A DNA stretch of 16,407 bases from Planctomycetaceae bacterium (GCA_003503535.1 DOCI01000151.1:1-16407), one strand, 5' to 3'; shown: positions 1-9,609, numbered from the stretch's first letter. Made by a program: numbers and translations. The notes: generated by a model not told the origin, from the letters alone.

Positions 1-5
1 GCCGT

Positions 6-27
6 CCCCTCGCTGACGCGTCGGGTT
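6..27. repeat. Interspersed repeat fragment, copy 1
   Basis: Twenty of 22 bases match 14553-14574; the shared core is CCCCTCGCTGACGC followed by GGGTT after three variable bases. The two copies lie in the same orientation. Read on the minus strand, this type of repeat gives NPKRQRG-like peptides, which I recognise from spurious ORFs in planctomycete genomes. It lies at the window edge, so its full extent is unknown. Confidence 0.7.
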
Positions 28-57
28 AAGATGCTCTCGATATTTCATACGCTGACT

Positions 58-77
58 TCTCATTCTTTTGAATGAGA
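58..77. repeat. Small perfect hairpin
   Basis: TCTCATTC (58-65) and GAATGAGA (70-77) form an 8-bp perfect stem around a TTTT loop. It is followed by GCGTTTTGC. It could be a weak terminator for a gene beyond the left edge, but the stem is AT-rich and the T run is short and interrupted. Confidence 0.45.
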
Positions 78-79
78 GC

Positions 80-91
80 GTTTTGCAAAAC
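80..91. repeat. Perfect 12-base palindrome GTTTTGCAAAAC
   Basis: The 12 bases are identical to their reverse complement and follow the 58-77 hairpin directly. It could be a dimeric regulator site upstream of the AAA+ gene; no second copy was noticed in the window. Confidence 0.4.
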
Positions 92-127
92 TTCAGAGTG
101 ATCAAACTTTACGATCTTTTCAGGCAA

Positions 128-147
128 AACCCGAGCCATGACTCACT
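128..147. repeat. Degenerate copy of the secA-leader repeat arm
   Basis: Eighteen of 20 bases match the sequence at 15062-15081, which is most of the right arm of the long inverted repeat in front of secA. Only one arm is present, so it cannot form the same hairpin. This supports the motif being an interspersed element rather than something unique to secA. Confidence 0.5.
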
Positions 148-290
148 TGAATGTTATGTACAGGTGGTGTCATAACGATTTTATCGACTTGTTTTTCAGA
201 TTTCGTCTGGCTTCAATGTCCATCTCTTTCTGAGGAGTCACCTGATCGCATTATGAACTAATGTTGCATAATTCCTACAGTAAATGCATC

Positions 291-296
291 AGGTGG
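291..296 (+). promoter_or_regulatory. Ribosome binding site AGGTGG that sets the start at 305
   Basis: AGGTGG lies 8 bases before the ATG at 305. It lies inside the longer frame that begins at 284, which has no comparable site before it. Confidence 0.55.
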
Positions 297-304
297 CAAA
301 GGCG

Positions 305-1852
<1,548 letters not shown>

Positions 1853-2318
1853 TTGATCCTTCAATCCTCATGCCTGTAATTCCTCTCAACAACGGATGCT
1901 GCCCCCCACTGCAGGAAGAGGTTCTCTTTCTGCAGTCCCGTGTTCAATCTGGGTAAGATAACGCAAGATTTCCGATCTTGACGATTCCAGGGATTGCAAC
2001 GACTATTCCGGTTGTAAGGCGATCGTATCTTCCTAAACGGCCAGTAGTTACGCAAAATTGATGAATTCGTTCCGGATCGAAAAGAATGCCTCATCGAAGG
2101 ATTCGTTAGAAGCCGAACCTGATAGTGGATATGTGCGATGAATGCCGGTTGAGAGGGCAGACATTACACCCCTGACCAGGAGTCGCGTGAAGATTTCGTC
2201 AGGATATTCAAATTCAATTGATATCACAGCTGTTGCGACTGGGAAGTTGACAATTCGCTGTGTAACTCACTGAACACTCAGTAAATAATTCGGCAGTATT
2301 CCGGCAGGGAGGTGGATT
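1853..2318. other. Gene-free interval between the ATPase and the exported-protein cluster
   Basis: I see no coding region with a ribosome binding site. It contains a strong hairpin at 1909-1935, a TTGACA hexamer at 2247-2252 and a short inverted repeat ACTGA-N4-TCAGT at 2269-2282. No good -10 box lies 16-18 bases beyond TTGACA, so the promoter for the next gene is not assigned. A strong ribosome site (GGGAGGTGG, 2306-2314) sits at the right end. Confidence 0.55.
1909..1935. repeat. 12-bp hairpin after the ATPase gene
   Basis: CTGCAGGAAGAG (1909-1920) pairs with CTCTTTCTGCAG (1924-1935) over 12 bp with one G-T wobble and a GTT loop. It starts 56 bases after the ATPase stop. There is no T run on either strand, so it is not a classic intrinsic terminator. 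It could instead stabilise the 3' end of the mRNA or assist factor-dependent termination. Confidence 0.6.
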
Positions 2319-2888
2319 ATGTCGCGACACTTACGTCTTGCGACCGTAGTAGGAACGATCGCCGTTGTGTTTTCGGCACAGCACTCGGTGTGGGCACAAT
2401 CTCATCAAAGCACCGCAGGTGTCGTGAGAATCATCAGTCATGAGCAACCCTCACAAAGTGCTCCTGGACTGATTCGTAACGCCACCAGCGCAAAGCCAAT
2501 CCATTCTGCGAATGTGATTCAGGCAACGCCGGTCTCCAAACATCACAACAATCATCCGTCCCAACTGGGACCTGTCGCTCAGGCTTACCAACCGGGTTAT
2601 CCTCAGCTGAATGCTCCGCTGTATCCTTCCCCACAGCCGAATACTCCGGTTTACTCGGGCGGGACGATGATTTCCAATCAGGCATTTTCTCCACACGAAA
2701 TGCTGTACCCACACCAGTACAAATCACTTTACGGCCCTTACTATTACAAAGTGAAGGGATCGTGGTACCTGACTCCTCTCGGCGTTCGTTCACACGACCG
2801 CTGGGAACTTCAGGGAACAGAGGTTTCTGTGAAGTACCGATCGCATTACAAGCCGTTCTCGTTCTTCATTCCCCCTTCAACACGTTAG
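2319..2888 (+). CDS. Exported Tyr/Pro-rich protein of unknown function
   Basis: A 189-residue protein not assignable to a named family. Residues 1-26 form a signal peptide (MSRHLRLATVVGTIAVVF, cleavage after SVWA). The mature part starts as low-complexity Ser/His/Pro sequence and becomes Pro/Tyr-rich at about 85-125 (YQPGYPQLNAPLYPSPQP). It ends in a compact-looking stretch at about 129-175 rich in aromatic residues (LYPHQYKSLYGPYYYKVKG, SWYLTPLGVRSH). It has no cysteine, unlike the next two products. I have the impression that such a Tyr-rich C-terminal block recurs in planctomycete proteins, but this is memory, not a search. The ATG has a strong ribosome site (GGAGG) about 6 bases upstream. 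The protein probably acts in the periplasm or envelope; a structural role is only a guess. Confidence 0.75.
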   Translation: MSRHLRLATVVGTIAVVFSAQHSVWAQSHQSTAGVVRIISHEQPSQSAPGLIRNATSAKPIHSANVIQATPVSKHHNNHPSQLGPVAQAYQPGYPQLNAPLYPSPQPNTPVYSGGTMISNQAFSPHEMLYPHQYKSLYGPYYYKVKGSWYLTPLGVRSHDRWELQGTEVSVKYRSHYKPFSFFIPPSTR

Positions 2889-2947
2889 TTGATACCGGGT
2901 GTTCAGAAATTTTCTTCATTCCACATTCAGTATGATCCCGCTCATTC

Positions 2948-2951
2948 AGGA
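2948..2951 (+). promoter_or_regulatory. Ribosome binding site AGGA that sets the start at 2959
   Basis: AGGA ends 7 bases before the ATG at 2959. The longer frame begins with GTG at 2899 and would place 20 residues ahead of an otherwise ordinary signal peptide. Confidence 0.45.
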
Positions 2952-2958
2952 CGAACTC

Positions 2959-3741
2959 ATGATCTCCAAATTCAAAAGACTAACTTTGGTCATTGCGATG
3001 ATCGCGATGTCCTGCAGTGTTGCCAAAGCCGATGTTCCCGAAACGGTTAAGCAGTCGGATTACAAAGCCGGTGCAAATGACTCCACCAGCGTGGATCAGG
3101 TCAAGCACGAATGTGCAACCGGAGACTGCACTCCCAACGGTTGTGCATACGGCACTTACAAAAACGACTGCAATTGTGAATATTGTCGAGTCGGTCGGGC
3201 TCATAAGGTTCGCTACGGTCACTCCGATGGCATCAGCCTGCGTGGCAGTGGCGGACATATTCATGGTGGACGTGGCGATAATTGCCGTAAGTCTATCTTC
3301 GGTCGTCTTTGTGGAGTCCTCAACTACGGAATGGGCTTGAATCGTGAGCCGGGTGCCAGTGGCTGGGGACCGAATGGATGTGGCGGAAAAGGTTGCCCTC
3401 CCATTGGCGTTTATCAGATGACCTACCCCGTCAATCCCGACTACTTCGATGGTCGTGATGGCAACGTTCATGCTGCTCAAGGTTACGGCGTTCCCATCGC
3501 TGTGCCTTTGGCTCCTGTTGTACGACACCAGTACAACTACAGCTGGGGAGTGCCTGCCAGTCGTATTACACACATTTCTAACCATGCACCACAACAGATG
3601 CAGGGACCGAATGCCGTTTACGGTTTTCATGGTTCCCAATATGTTGGACCGGGATCCTATCCTGGTCAGGGTGGAGCCGGTTACGGGCCAGGAACGGGAG
3701 CCTACTGCCCACAATGCCAGCAGCAAGCTGCTGGTCAATAA
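2959..3741 (+). CDS. Exported Cys/Gly-rich protein of unknown function
   Basis: A 260-residue protein of unrecognised family. The chosen ATG gives a clean signal peptide at residues 1-24 (MISKFKRLTLVIAMIAMSC, cleavage after VAKA). The mature protein has 12 cysteines: 52, 57, 62, the cluster 71/73/76, then 109, 118, 141, 146, and a final CPQC at 250-253. Gly/His-rich linkers lie between them. An even number suggests disulfide bonds or metal binding, but neither is shown. Residues about 151-205 (VYQMTYPVNPDYFDGRDG, then QYNYSWGVPASRI) look like a conserved core free of cysteine, and I think similar blocks occur in other planctomycete secreted proteins. The gene follows the Tyr-rich one by 70 bases and precedes the CxxC protein by 122. 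The three may share a transcript and an envelope location. Confidence 0.75.
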   Translation: MISKFKRLTLVIAMIAMSCSVAKADVPETVKQSDYKAGANDSTSVDQVKHECATGDCTPNGCAYGTYKNDCNCEYCRVGRAHKVRYGHSDGISLRGSGGHIHGGRGDNCRKSIFGRLCGVLNYGMGLNREPGASGWGPNGCGGKGCPPIGVYQMTYPVNPDYFDGRDGNVHAAQGYGVPIAVPLAPVVRHQYNYSWGVPASRITHISNHAPQQMQGPNAVYGFHGSQYVGPGSYPGQGGAGYGPGTGAYCPQCQQQAAGQ

Positions 3742-3852
3742 GATGAAGGGGTTGAGTGAATTCAGCCCGCAATACTCAACAATAAGTGCGACTCAGTGAT
3801 TTTATCCCACTGCTGCACTCAACTCTCAATCTATGACAGATGGTATCCAGAC

Positions 3853-3856
3853 AGGA
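3853..3856 (+). promoter_or_regulatory. Ribosome binding site AGGA that sets the start at 3864
   Basis: AGGA ends 7 bases before the ATG at 3864. The in-frame ATG at 3840 has no ribosome site, and starting there would put eight polar residues before the signal peptide. Confidence 0.5.
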
Positions 3857-3863
3857 AAGTCCT

Positions 3864-4679
3864 ATGCGTTTCATAGCTTCACGTGCAATTCAATTATCTC
3901 TGGCGTGTGCCTGGGGCCTGGGATTGGCTGCCTGCCTGAGTCATGCTGCTGATCAACCTGCAAAATCACTCAAGCCAATTCCAGAACCAACCGCCATTCC
4001 CGAACATTCTGATCATTCAGAAGATGGTCAGGTCATCGAACACTGCCCCTACTGCGAACAGGGTGCAATGGGAGTTGATGGACATTGTCCACACTGCCGA
4101 GGTGGTCGCGGTAATCGCGGAGTGCACGCAGGGCATGGCCATAATGGAGTTTACGGCGGACGCAACGGTGTCGGTCGTCAATATCCAGGAGCCAACTGGT
4201 GTGCGCCAAGTAAAGTGACATTACAACGAGAGCGAATTCAATATCAGAAATGGTATCCGAACTACTGGTCAGGTTATGGCCCCGGCCCAGCTCCTGCACC
4301 ACCTTACTACCCCATGGTTTACACCCCAACCGACACCGCTCAGATGGGTTATTACTACCAGCATGCACCATCCTGGACGGCTCAACCCTGGCGAACACCA
4401 GGCCCGGCTCATCCCGGTGTCTGGCACAACCGTTACTGCGGACGCTGCCAGGGATATCCCGGTGCGGCTTACCCATCCGGCTACGTTAACGGTGGTTATG
4501 GATACGGACAGGATCAGATTATCGAAGTCACACCTGCTGATCCCAATGGCGAGCAGGAAGAGGAAATGGAAGCACCTGTGATTGAACAGGATCCTAACGC
4601 CATGAATTTCCCAGGACCAAGCTTCACACCACGAACACCAGTAATTTCCGTTTTGCCAGATGCACCACCTGAAGTGTAA
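3864..4679 (+). CDS. Exported CxxC protein, possible lipoprotein
   Basis: A 271-residue protein of unknown function. Its N-terminus is a signal sequence (MRFIASRAIQLSLACAWGLG). It contains a good lipobox, LAAC at 21-24, so lipid attachment at C24 is possible; cleavage after SHAA by signal peptidase I is the alternative. CPYC (61-64) and CPHC (75-78) resemble a zinc-ribbon knuckle pair, followed by a Gly/His-rich stretch (HAGHGHNGVYGG). The middle (about 127-185) is very rich in Tyr, Pro and Trp. A third pair, CGRC, lies at 192-195. The C-terminus is acidic (GEQEEEMEAP). It resembles the preceding product in composition and Cys/Gly pattern, so the two may be distant paralogues. It is the last gene before a strong terminator. 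Metal or disulfide use is inferred from the pattern only. Confidence 0.75.
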   Translation: MRFIASRAIQLSLACAWGLGLAACLSHAADQPAKSLKPIPEPTAIPEHSDHSEDGQVIEHCPYCEQGAMGVDGHCPHCRGGRGNRGVHAGHGHNGVYGGRNGVGRQYPGANWCAPSKVTLQRERIQYQKWYPNYWSGYGPGPAPAPPYYPMVYTPTDTAQMGYYYQHAPSWTAQPWRTPGPAHPGVWHNRYCGRCQGYPGAAYPSGYVNGGYGYGQDQIIEVTPADPNGEQEEEMEAPVIEQDPNAMNFPGPSFTPRTPVISVLPDAPPEV

Positions 4680-4703
4680 CGGAAGTGATCGCGATAAATT
4701 AAT

Positions 4704-4740
4704 AACGGACTCCGCCTTGAATTGCGGAGTCCGTTTTTTT
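4704..4740 (+). terminator. Intrinsic terminator, possibly bidirectional
   Basis: AACGGACTCCGC (4704-4715) and GCGGAGTCCGTT (4724-4735) form a perfect 12-bp stem with an 8-base loop, followed by a T run through 4740. It starts 24 bases after the CxxC gene. On the minus strand the hairpin is followed by TTATTAATTT, so it may also end transcription of the convergent permease gene, whose stop is at 4759. Confidence 0.92.
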
Positions 4741-4758
4741 GTTAGCAAACCTGCTTAA

Positions 4759-7700
4759 CTACTCGCCTCTTAACGTCGAGAGAATCGGTGTACGAATCGC
4801 TTCGACAATTGCAAACAACGCCGAGATTAGTCCTGTCATCAGCACCGCCGCGAGAAGTCCCACTCCGCTCAGCCAGGGGACATCTGCACTTCGCGCCAGG
4901 ATATTCGGCAGCATTGCCCAGAGGGCCGTCAAGGTTCCGATGAGCAGTCCCGTGATTAGTAAAACGGAATTCTCTGCCAGGACCATCATGGCGACCATGG
5001 CTTTGGAAAAGCCAACGGCCCTCATTAGTGCCAGTTCCGACCGACGTTCGAGTACATTTCTGAGCATAACGGTGCCCAATCCAATCGTTCCCAGCAGCAG
5101 TCCCAGTCCGCCCAGTGCCTGGAAGGTCGACAAATAGGTATTCTGCACTGCCAGGAAGTTTTCGAGCCGACGGCCGACTGGCTCAGCATCAAATCCGATC
5201 GAAACAAGTCGCGTTTCCAAAGTCTGCGTTAAATCTTCCATCTGATCCTGAGGGGCTTCCATCAGGAAATAGTTGTAGCCTTCGATATTCGGGAACAGCT
5301 TCAAAAAGTTTTCTTCTGACATCAGCAATACGCCCTGAAAGACACTCCCTCCCAAAGAGCCGACAACTTCCAGAGACTGACTGGCTTCCAGTTCCGGAGG
5401 AAGTTCAATCGTACTGCCAATTGCTTTGTGCAAACTGTATTGCAGCGTATTCATATCTCCCAGAACGGGAATGTTCCCGTCTTTGGTTGTGCCTCTTAGT
5501 AATTCCCACGGATTTTCGCCCGGAGTATCAGCAAATAGAAACCCGCCCCGTTCGATCATTTCTTCGGTCACTCCCAGAATTTTGGGGAGACGAGTCTGGT
5601 ATAAATTCAGACAGCTGGCATCTTCTCCCGGACGCACTCGGAACGGCATGATTTTCGATTGGTCGAGCAGCGCTCGAAGTTCAGTATCGTCAGCTTGAAT
5701 TAAGCCAAGTCTTGTTTGACCTTCCTCGGTCGACAAATCGTAAAGTACTGGTCTTGCAGATTCGGCAACAATTGAAAAGCCGCCATTGCCAGAATTAAAG
5801 TCCGGCTCCATCTGTGAAGGTTTTTGACGACCAGCGGCCACTGCAACCACAACAAAAGTTGCGAATGCGACCAGCACGACCGTAATGCTGGAACGCTGTC
5901 GCTGACGAGACGGGTTCCTCAACCCGAGTAGAATCGCAGAGGACACTCCTCTGCCCCGTAATGATCGTTGTGTACTGTTCCTGAGCAAAACCACATACAG
6001 CAGCAAACTTCCAATCAACGAGAGAAAGCCTCCCGCGAAAAAACTGACGATATGCCAGTTAAAACCACCAAAGGCTTCTGTCTTCGGCGTCACTCCCAGC
6101 AGAATTCCCAGGACAAGTCCAATCGCAATCACCAGACAGACAATGCCACTCCAGAGTTTATAACCTCCAGAGGATCGGTTCACCGCAGCCGAGGATTCAC
6201 TGGAAAGCACACCATGCAATCGATCTTTGGCAGATAGCTTCAACAATTGCCGCAACCCCAGCCACATCCCAGGTAATGCGACGAAGAAGGCAATCGATCC
6301 ACCAATTGCAAGACTGGCCGGTTGAACATAGACCTGCAGAAAACTGGTCCCAATGGCACCTCGCCACCAGGTTGTTAAGCCGTAAATCATCAATTCCGCG
6401 TAGAGAACACCAAGCATCATTCCAATGACAATACCGACGATTGCGACCAGAACTCCTTCAGAAAGCAACAACCTGTGCACGGCTCCTTTTGACATTCCCA
6501 CTGCGGAATATAACCCGGTTTGTTGAACACGGGTTTCTATGCCGAGGCGGAACAATAAGGAAATGAGTACGGCTGCTGCAGCAATGACGAAGAAGCTGAA
6601 GCCGATGAATAAACCTGTAAAGTCCTGTGTCCCCTGAGCCGCCTGCAACCCCTGCTGCTTGACGGGCAAAATTACCATCCCGAATTGCTGAGGCACCAGC
6701 GTCTGCACAAATCTTTGCCGGAATCGTGAAACCGTTTCTTCAAGCCCAAGTTCCGGTTTGCTGGCGATGCGGACGGATGTCGTATCGCCATAACGACTCT
6801 GCCATAAATCCCGAGCCGTCTTCAGCGGTAGAAAGACCTTCGGTGTCGATTTATAACCGTCCGGCTTCCCTTCACTTCCTTCCCAGTATTCATCATCCCG
6901 ATCTGTAATACGATCCGTGTTCATCGGGAAGGGCTGCTCCCAGTCATTGAATGTTTTCGCATCGGTTATACCGGGAACAAAGGGAGTAAATCCACGATCA
7001 TCAGCCAGCGTGTCGGGAATTGGTAAGATGGCAGCGACTTTAAATCGTTCTTCCAGTTCTGGCAATTTACCGCGAGAGCCAACCACATGATATTTCAACA
7101 GTATCTCATCACCCGCCTCGACTTGCAGGTCTTTGGCCAGCCAGCTGTTAATGGCAACGTTATTGCCAGACATCGATGTCACCGGATCTCCATTCGTATT
7201 GAGCTGTGGTCCAAATGGAGCTGACTGATCAAACGGAATTCCAGCAGCAATGGAATACATCGAAAATAAGTCGGGATTGGATGCATTGGCGATTTCATTT
7301 GCCAGATAAACCAGCACAGGGGAAGAGGCCACTTCCATTCCCTGCGCCGTCTTAATCGCCTGATTTGATAACGCCTGCTCCAGAATCATTCGCTCCGATT
7401 CCAGTGCAAAATATCCCTGCTCAGGCAGAGTTCGAATCCGGGCATGAAAATCTTCCAGTTCGAGGGACTGTTTCAAAGCTCGATTGGCGAGGACATCCCA
7501 GTTGACCGCATTCTGAGGAGTCCTCGTTTGTTTTCCACCACTGATGAGCAGCGCATTCACACGAGCCGGCTTCGCGATCGGATTCCGGGGCGTAACGGGA
7601 GCCTCCAACAAATCGAGTTCCTGCTGGAGCCGACTCAGGTTGAGATAGGCGTTGAGCGGAAGTTGCTGATTCGGTTGCAAGGAAAAACGACCGAGCGTTG

Positions 7701-8334
7701 ATGCGGGTTCAACAATAGTTGTCACCGTCATCGAAAAACTGATCACAATTTCATCGACATCCCGTTCCCCCAGCAACGATTCCTGAGGAATCGTCTGAGG
7801 CACATCGACATACACAAACAGTTCATCACCTTCCTGAATCTTGAGCTGATCCGCCACCCGACGATTCAGAACCAGACTGTTTTCATCGGGGAGTTTGGCG
7901 ACATCTCCTTTGAGCATTTTCCACAAACGTTCATCCAGCCCCATCAGATTCACTTGACCGGCTGTCAAAATGGTCGGTTCATCATTGCGGTTCTCGTAGG
8001 ATTCCTCGGCAGATTCCGAAGTTCGTTCGAACTGCAATGAAGCGGTCAGGAGAATCGCAGGAGCCACTTTTATGGCTCCCCCACCCGGTTGTTTCGACAA
8101 GTCCTCAGCAATGTCCGAGGCGATCTCTTCCCGAAAGAATCGAGACCCCGAGAGCGCATAATCAACATTGCCGAGCCGGTCGAGCGTCATCTGTTCGAGA
8201 CTGAAACGGACGGAGTCACCGACGATCAGTGCACCGCAAATGACAGCCGCACCGACCGCAACACCCAGCAGAACTGCCAGGTTAGTTCGCCAGTAATACC
8301 GTAATGTTCTTAAGATCAGCTGGGGGCGATTCAT
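4759..8334 (-). CDS. Large FtsX-type ABC transporter permease
   Basis: A 1191-residue inner-membrane permease, much longer than LolC/E or MacB. Ten membrane segments are visible: about 18-39, 573-597, 624-652, 674-697, 727-748, 760-784, 816-834, 1070-1093, 1113-1137 and 1153-1180. Two FtsX-like units lie at about 573-700 and 1070-1185, each with the typical cytoplasmic patch after its first helix (GLYSAVGMSKGAVHRLLLSE; ELALMRAVGFSKAMVAMMVL). Large extracytoplasmic parts at about 40-572 and 835-1069 probably bind the substrate or a partner. The partner ATPase is encoded 38 bases upstream. Family knowledge says such systems move lipoproteins or lipids or drive envelope work by mechanotransmission rather than simple channel transport; the substrate here is unknown. 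Two FtsX units in one chain suggest it may not need a second permease. No membrane-fusion gene is adjacent. The ribosome site before its ATG is weak. Confidence 0.9.
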   Translation of the reverse strand: MNRPQLILRTLRYYWRTNLAVLLGVAVGAAVICGALIVGDSVRFSLEQMTLDRLGNVDYALSGSRFFREEIASDIAEDLSKQPGGGAIKVAPAILLTASLQFERTSESAEESYENRNDEPTILTAGQVNLMGLDERLWKMLKGDVAKLPDENSLVLNRRVADQLKIQEGDELFVYVDVPQTIPQESLLGERDVDEIVISFSMTVTTIVEPASTLGRFSLQPNQQLPLNAYLNLSRLQQELDLLEAPVTPRNPIAKPARVNALLISGGKQTRTPQNAVNWDVLANRALKQSLELEDFHARIRTLPEQGYFALESERMILEQALSNQAIKTAQGMEVASSPVLVYLANEIANASNPDLFSMYSIAAGIPFDQSAPFGPQLNTNGDPVTSMSGNNVAINSWLAKDLQVEAGDEILLKYHVVGSRGKLPELEERFKVAAILPIPDTLADDRGFTPFVPGITDAKTFNDWEQPFPMNTDRITDRDDEYWEGSEGKPDGYKSTPKVFLPLKTARDLWQSRYGDTTSVRIASKPELGLEETVSRFRQRFVQTLVPQQFGMVILPVKQQGLQAAQGTQDFTGLFIGFSFFVIAAAAVLISLLFRLGIETRVQQTGLYSAVGMSKGAVHRLLLSEGVLVAIVGIVIGMMLGVLYAELMIYGLTTWWRGAIGTSFLQVYVQPASLAIGGSIAFFVALPGMWLGLRQLLKLSAKDRLHGVLSSESSAAVNRSSGGYKLWSGIVCLVIAIGLVLGILLGVTPKTEAFGGFNWHIVSFFAGGFLSLIGSLLLYVVLLRNSTQRSLRGRGVSSAILLGLRNPSRQRQRSSITVVLVAFATFVVVAVAAGRQKPSQMEPDFNSGNGGFSIVAESARPVLYDLSTEEGQTRLGLIQADDTELRALLDQSKIMPFRVRPGEDASCLNLYQTRLPKILGVTEEMIERGGFLFADTPGENPWELLRGTTKDGNIPVLGDMNTLQYSLHKAIGSTIELPPELEASQSLEVVGSLGGSVFQGVLLMSEENFLKLFPNIEGYNYFLMEAPQDQMEDLTQTLETRLVSIGFDAEPVGRRLENFLAVQNTYLSTFQALGGLGLLLGTIGLGTVMLRNVLERRSELALMRAVGFSKAMVAMMVLAENSVLLITGLLIGTLTALWAMLPNILARSADVPWLSGVGLLAAVLMTGLISALFAIVEAIRTPILSTLRGE

Positions 8335-8372
8335 GAAGATCAGTAACCGTCATTCTGGTGAATGTTAAGGAT

Positions 8373-9104
8373 TTATGTGGTAGCAGTTTCAGCCGAACGA
8401 TCGACAACAACAAGTCGACCTTCTTCCAGCTGATAGCAGACAGGGAAGCGATACGCTAATTCCAGAGAATGCGTCACACACAGGAGCATTGCCCCCTGTT
8501 CGCGGCTGATCTCCAGGAGCAAGTCGCCAATGACGGTCGCTGTCTGCGGATCGAGATTTCCCGTCGGTTCATCAGCAAGAATCAACTCGGGTTGATTAAT
8601 TAACGCTCGACAAACCGCAACGCGTTGTCGTTCACCCCCTGAAAGTTGAGCTGGGCGATGTGTCACACGATCTTTCAACCCCACTCGTTTCAACAATTTG
8701 ATTGCGAATTTTTCTTTTTCCGGATCGACACCATTTCCCGCCAGGCAAGGCAGCAGAACATTCTCAAGCACATTCAACTGCGGTAAGAGATTATGATCCT
8801 GAAATACGAATCCGATGTGAGCATTTCGAAATGATGTCTGGTCCTTTTCGGAAGAGGCAATCATGTCGCGGCCAAGCAATTCAATCGAACCAGCATCGGG
8901 GCGATCGAGTGCACTGATCAAATACAAAAGCGTACTCTTGCCAGAACCCGAAGGGCCAATAATACTCGCTGCCGCTCCGGTTTCGAGAGTAAAATCCAGA
9001 TCCCTTAAAATCGAAACCGCTCGACCAGCCGATTCGTAACTCTTAAACAACTTCCGCACAATCAGTTTTGCGGACGGTTCATTTTTCAAACTCTCATCAT
9101 TCAT
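8373..9104 (-). CDS. ABC transporter ATPase, LolD/MacB-like
   Basis: A complete 243-residue ATP-binding subunit. Key motifs in order: Walker A GPSGSGKST (50-58), Q-loop Q102 in FVFQDHNLLP, signature LSGGERQR (154-161), Walker B LILADEPTG (174-182) with catalytic E179, D-loop NLDP, and switch H212 in CVTHS. The sequence style is that of the LolD/MacB/FtsE group, which drives FtsX-type permeases. It most likely powers the permease encoded downstream. The thioesterase ends 64 bases upstream on the same strand, so all three may form one operon. Calling it lolD would go too far, as no LolC/LolE pair is present. Confidence 0.93.
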   Translation of the reverse strand: MNDESLKNEPSAKLIVRKLFKSYESAGRAVSILRDLDFTLETGAAASIIGPSGSGKSTLLYLISALDRPDAGSIELLGRDMIASSEKDQTSFRNAHIGFVFQDHNLLPQLNVLENVLLPCLAGNGVDPEKEKFAIKLLKRVGLKDRVTHRPAQLSGGERQRVAVCRALINQPELILADEPTGNLDPQTATVIGDLLLEISREQGAMLLCVTHSLELAYRFPVCYQLEEGRLVVVDRSAETATT

Positions 9105-9168
9105 GGGACTTCATTCGTTAAAAAGTAGGATAGGTTTCAAGCCTGTCCTGCCGAAGTTCATCGCAAAA

Positions 9169-9609
9169 TCACGTCTGTAAATACGGGGATTCTTCCAGCT
9201 TCTCTGCAAAAGGGGAAGCAATTGGAATTGATTCGAGGGTATGATCGGCTCGACACAAACAGCAGGCCGTCTTCATTCGTCCCTGAGCCAGTTTCTTGTC
9301 GCCGCAATAAATGCCCATCGACCACGAAACCGATTTTACGCCCAAACGCTCGATATCGACAGTAATCTGCAGAATATCTTCATAGCGAGCCGGGCCAAGA
9401 TATTGACAATGCGAATTGACTCGCGGCCAGCCAACAATGATGCCATCTTCACGCCGATGCATGATCTTCAAATCGAGCGAACGAAAATACGCGTGCTCGG
9501 CTTCTTCCATATAACGATAGTAATTCGAAAAGTGCACGATGCCCGCCATATCGGTTTCAGAAAATGAAACACGACGCTCATGCACAAACTGCGATTGATG
9601 CTCGATCAC
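9169..9609 (-). CDS. Acyl-CoA thioesterase, YbgC-like hot-dog fold
   Basis: A 146-residue cytoplasmic enzyme of the 4-hydroxybenzoyl-CoA thioesterase/YbgC type, predicted to hydrolyse acyl-CoA thioesters. The diagnostic N-terminal motif is present: RRVSFSETDMAGIVHFSNYY with D20 at the usual catalytic Asp position, followed by YRYMEEAEHAYF. The length fits the family. The start is a GTG (complement of 9607-9609) with a weak GAGAG about 5 bases upstream; no better ATG precedes the motif. Unlike many ybgC genes it is not beside tol-pal. It is the first gene of a likely operon with the ABC ATPase and permease, which could link acyl or lipid metabolism to that transporter, but this is only positional. 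Substrate preference cannot be read from the sequence. Confidence 0.88.
   Translation of the reverse strand: MIEHQSQFVHERRVSFSETDMAGIVHFSNYYRYMEEAEHAYFRSLDLKIMHRREDGIIVGWPRVNSHCQYLGPARYEDILQITVDIERLGVKSVSWSMGIYCGDKKLAQGRMKTACCLCRADHTLESIPIASPFAEKLEESPYLQT

Larger units (their letters stand above)
1..304. other. Gene-free left edge and leader of the AAA+ gene
   Basis: No convincing coding region is visible. The stretch holds a repeat fragment at 6-27, a small hairpin at 58-77, a 12-base perfect palindrome at 80-91 and a degenerate copy of the secA-leader repeat at 128-147. A promoter for the gene at 305 probably lies here, but I found no clear pair of -35 and -10 hexamers. A weak CATAAT-like box sits near 266-271 without a good -35 partner. 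Confidence 0.6.

Noticed and set aside
1861..2094. 77-residue open frame on the minus strand in the gap after the ATPase
   Set aside because: It has no clear ribosome site or recognisable sequence, and it spans the 12-bp hairpin at 1909-1935.
2247..2282. TTGACA hexamer and ACTGA-N4-TCAGT repeat as a promoter with operator
   Set aside because: No acceptable -10 hexamer lies 16-18 bases downstream of TTGACA, and the repeat is only 5 bases per arm.
2980..3738. 252-residue open frame on the minus strand
   Set aside because: It is antisense to the Cys/Gly-rich exported gene, whose signal peptide and ribosome site support the plus strand.
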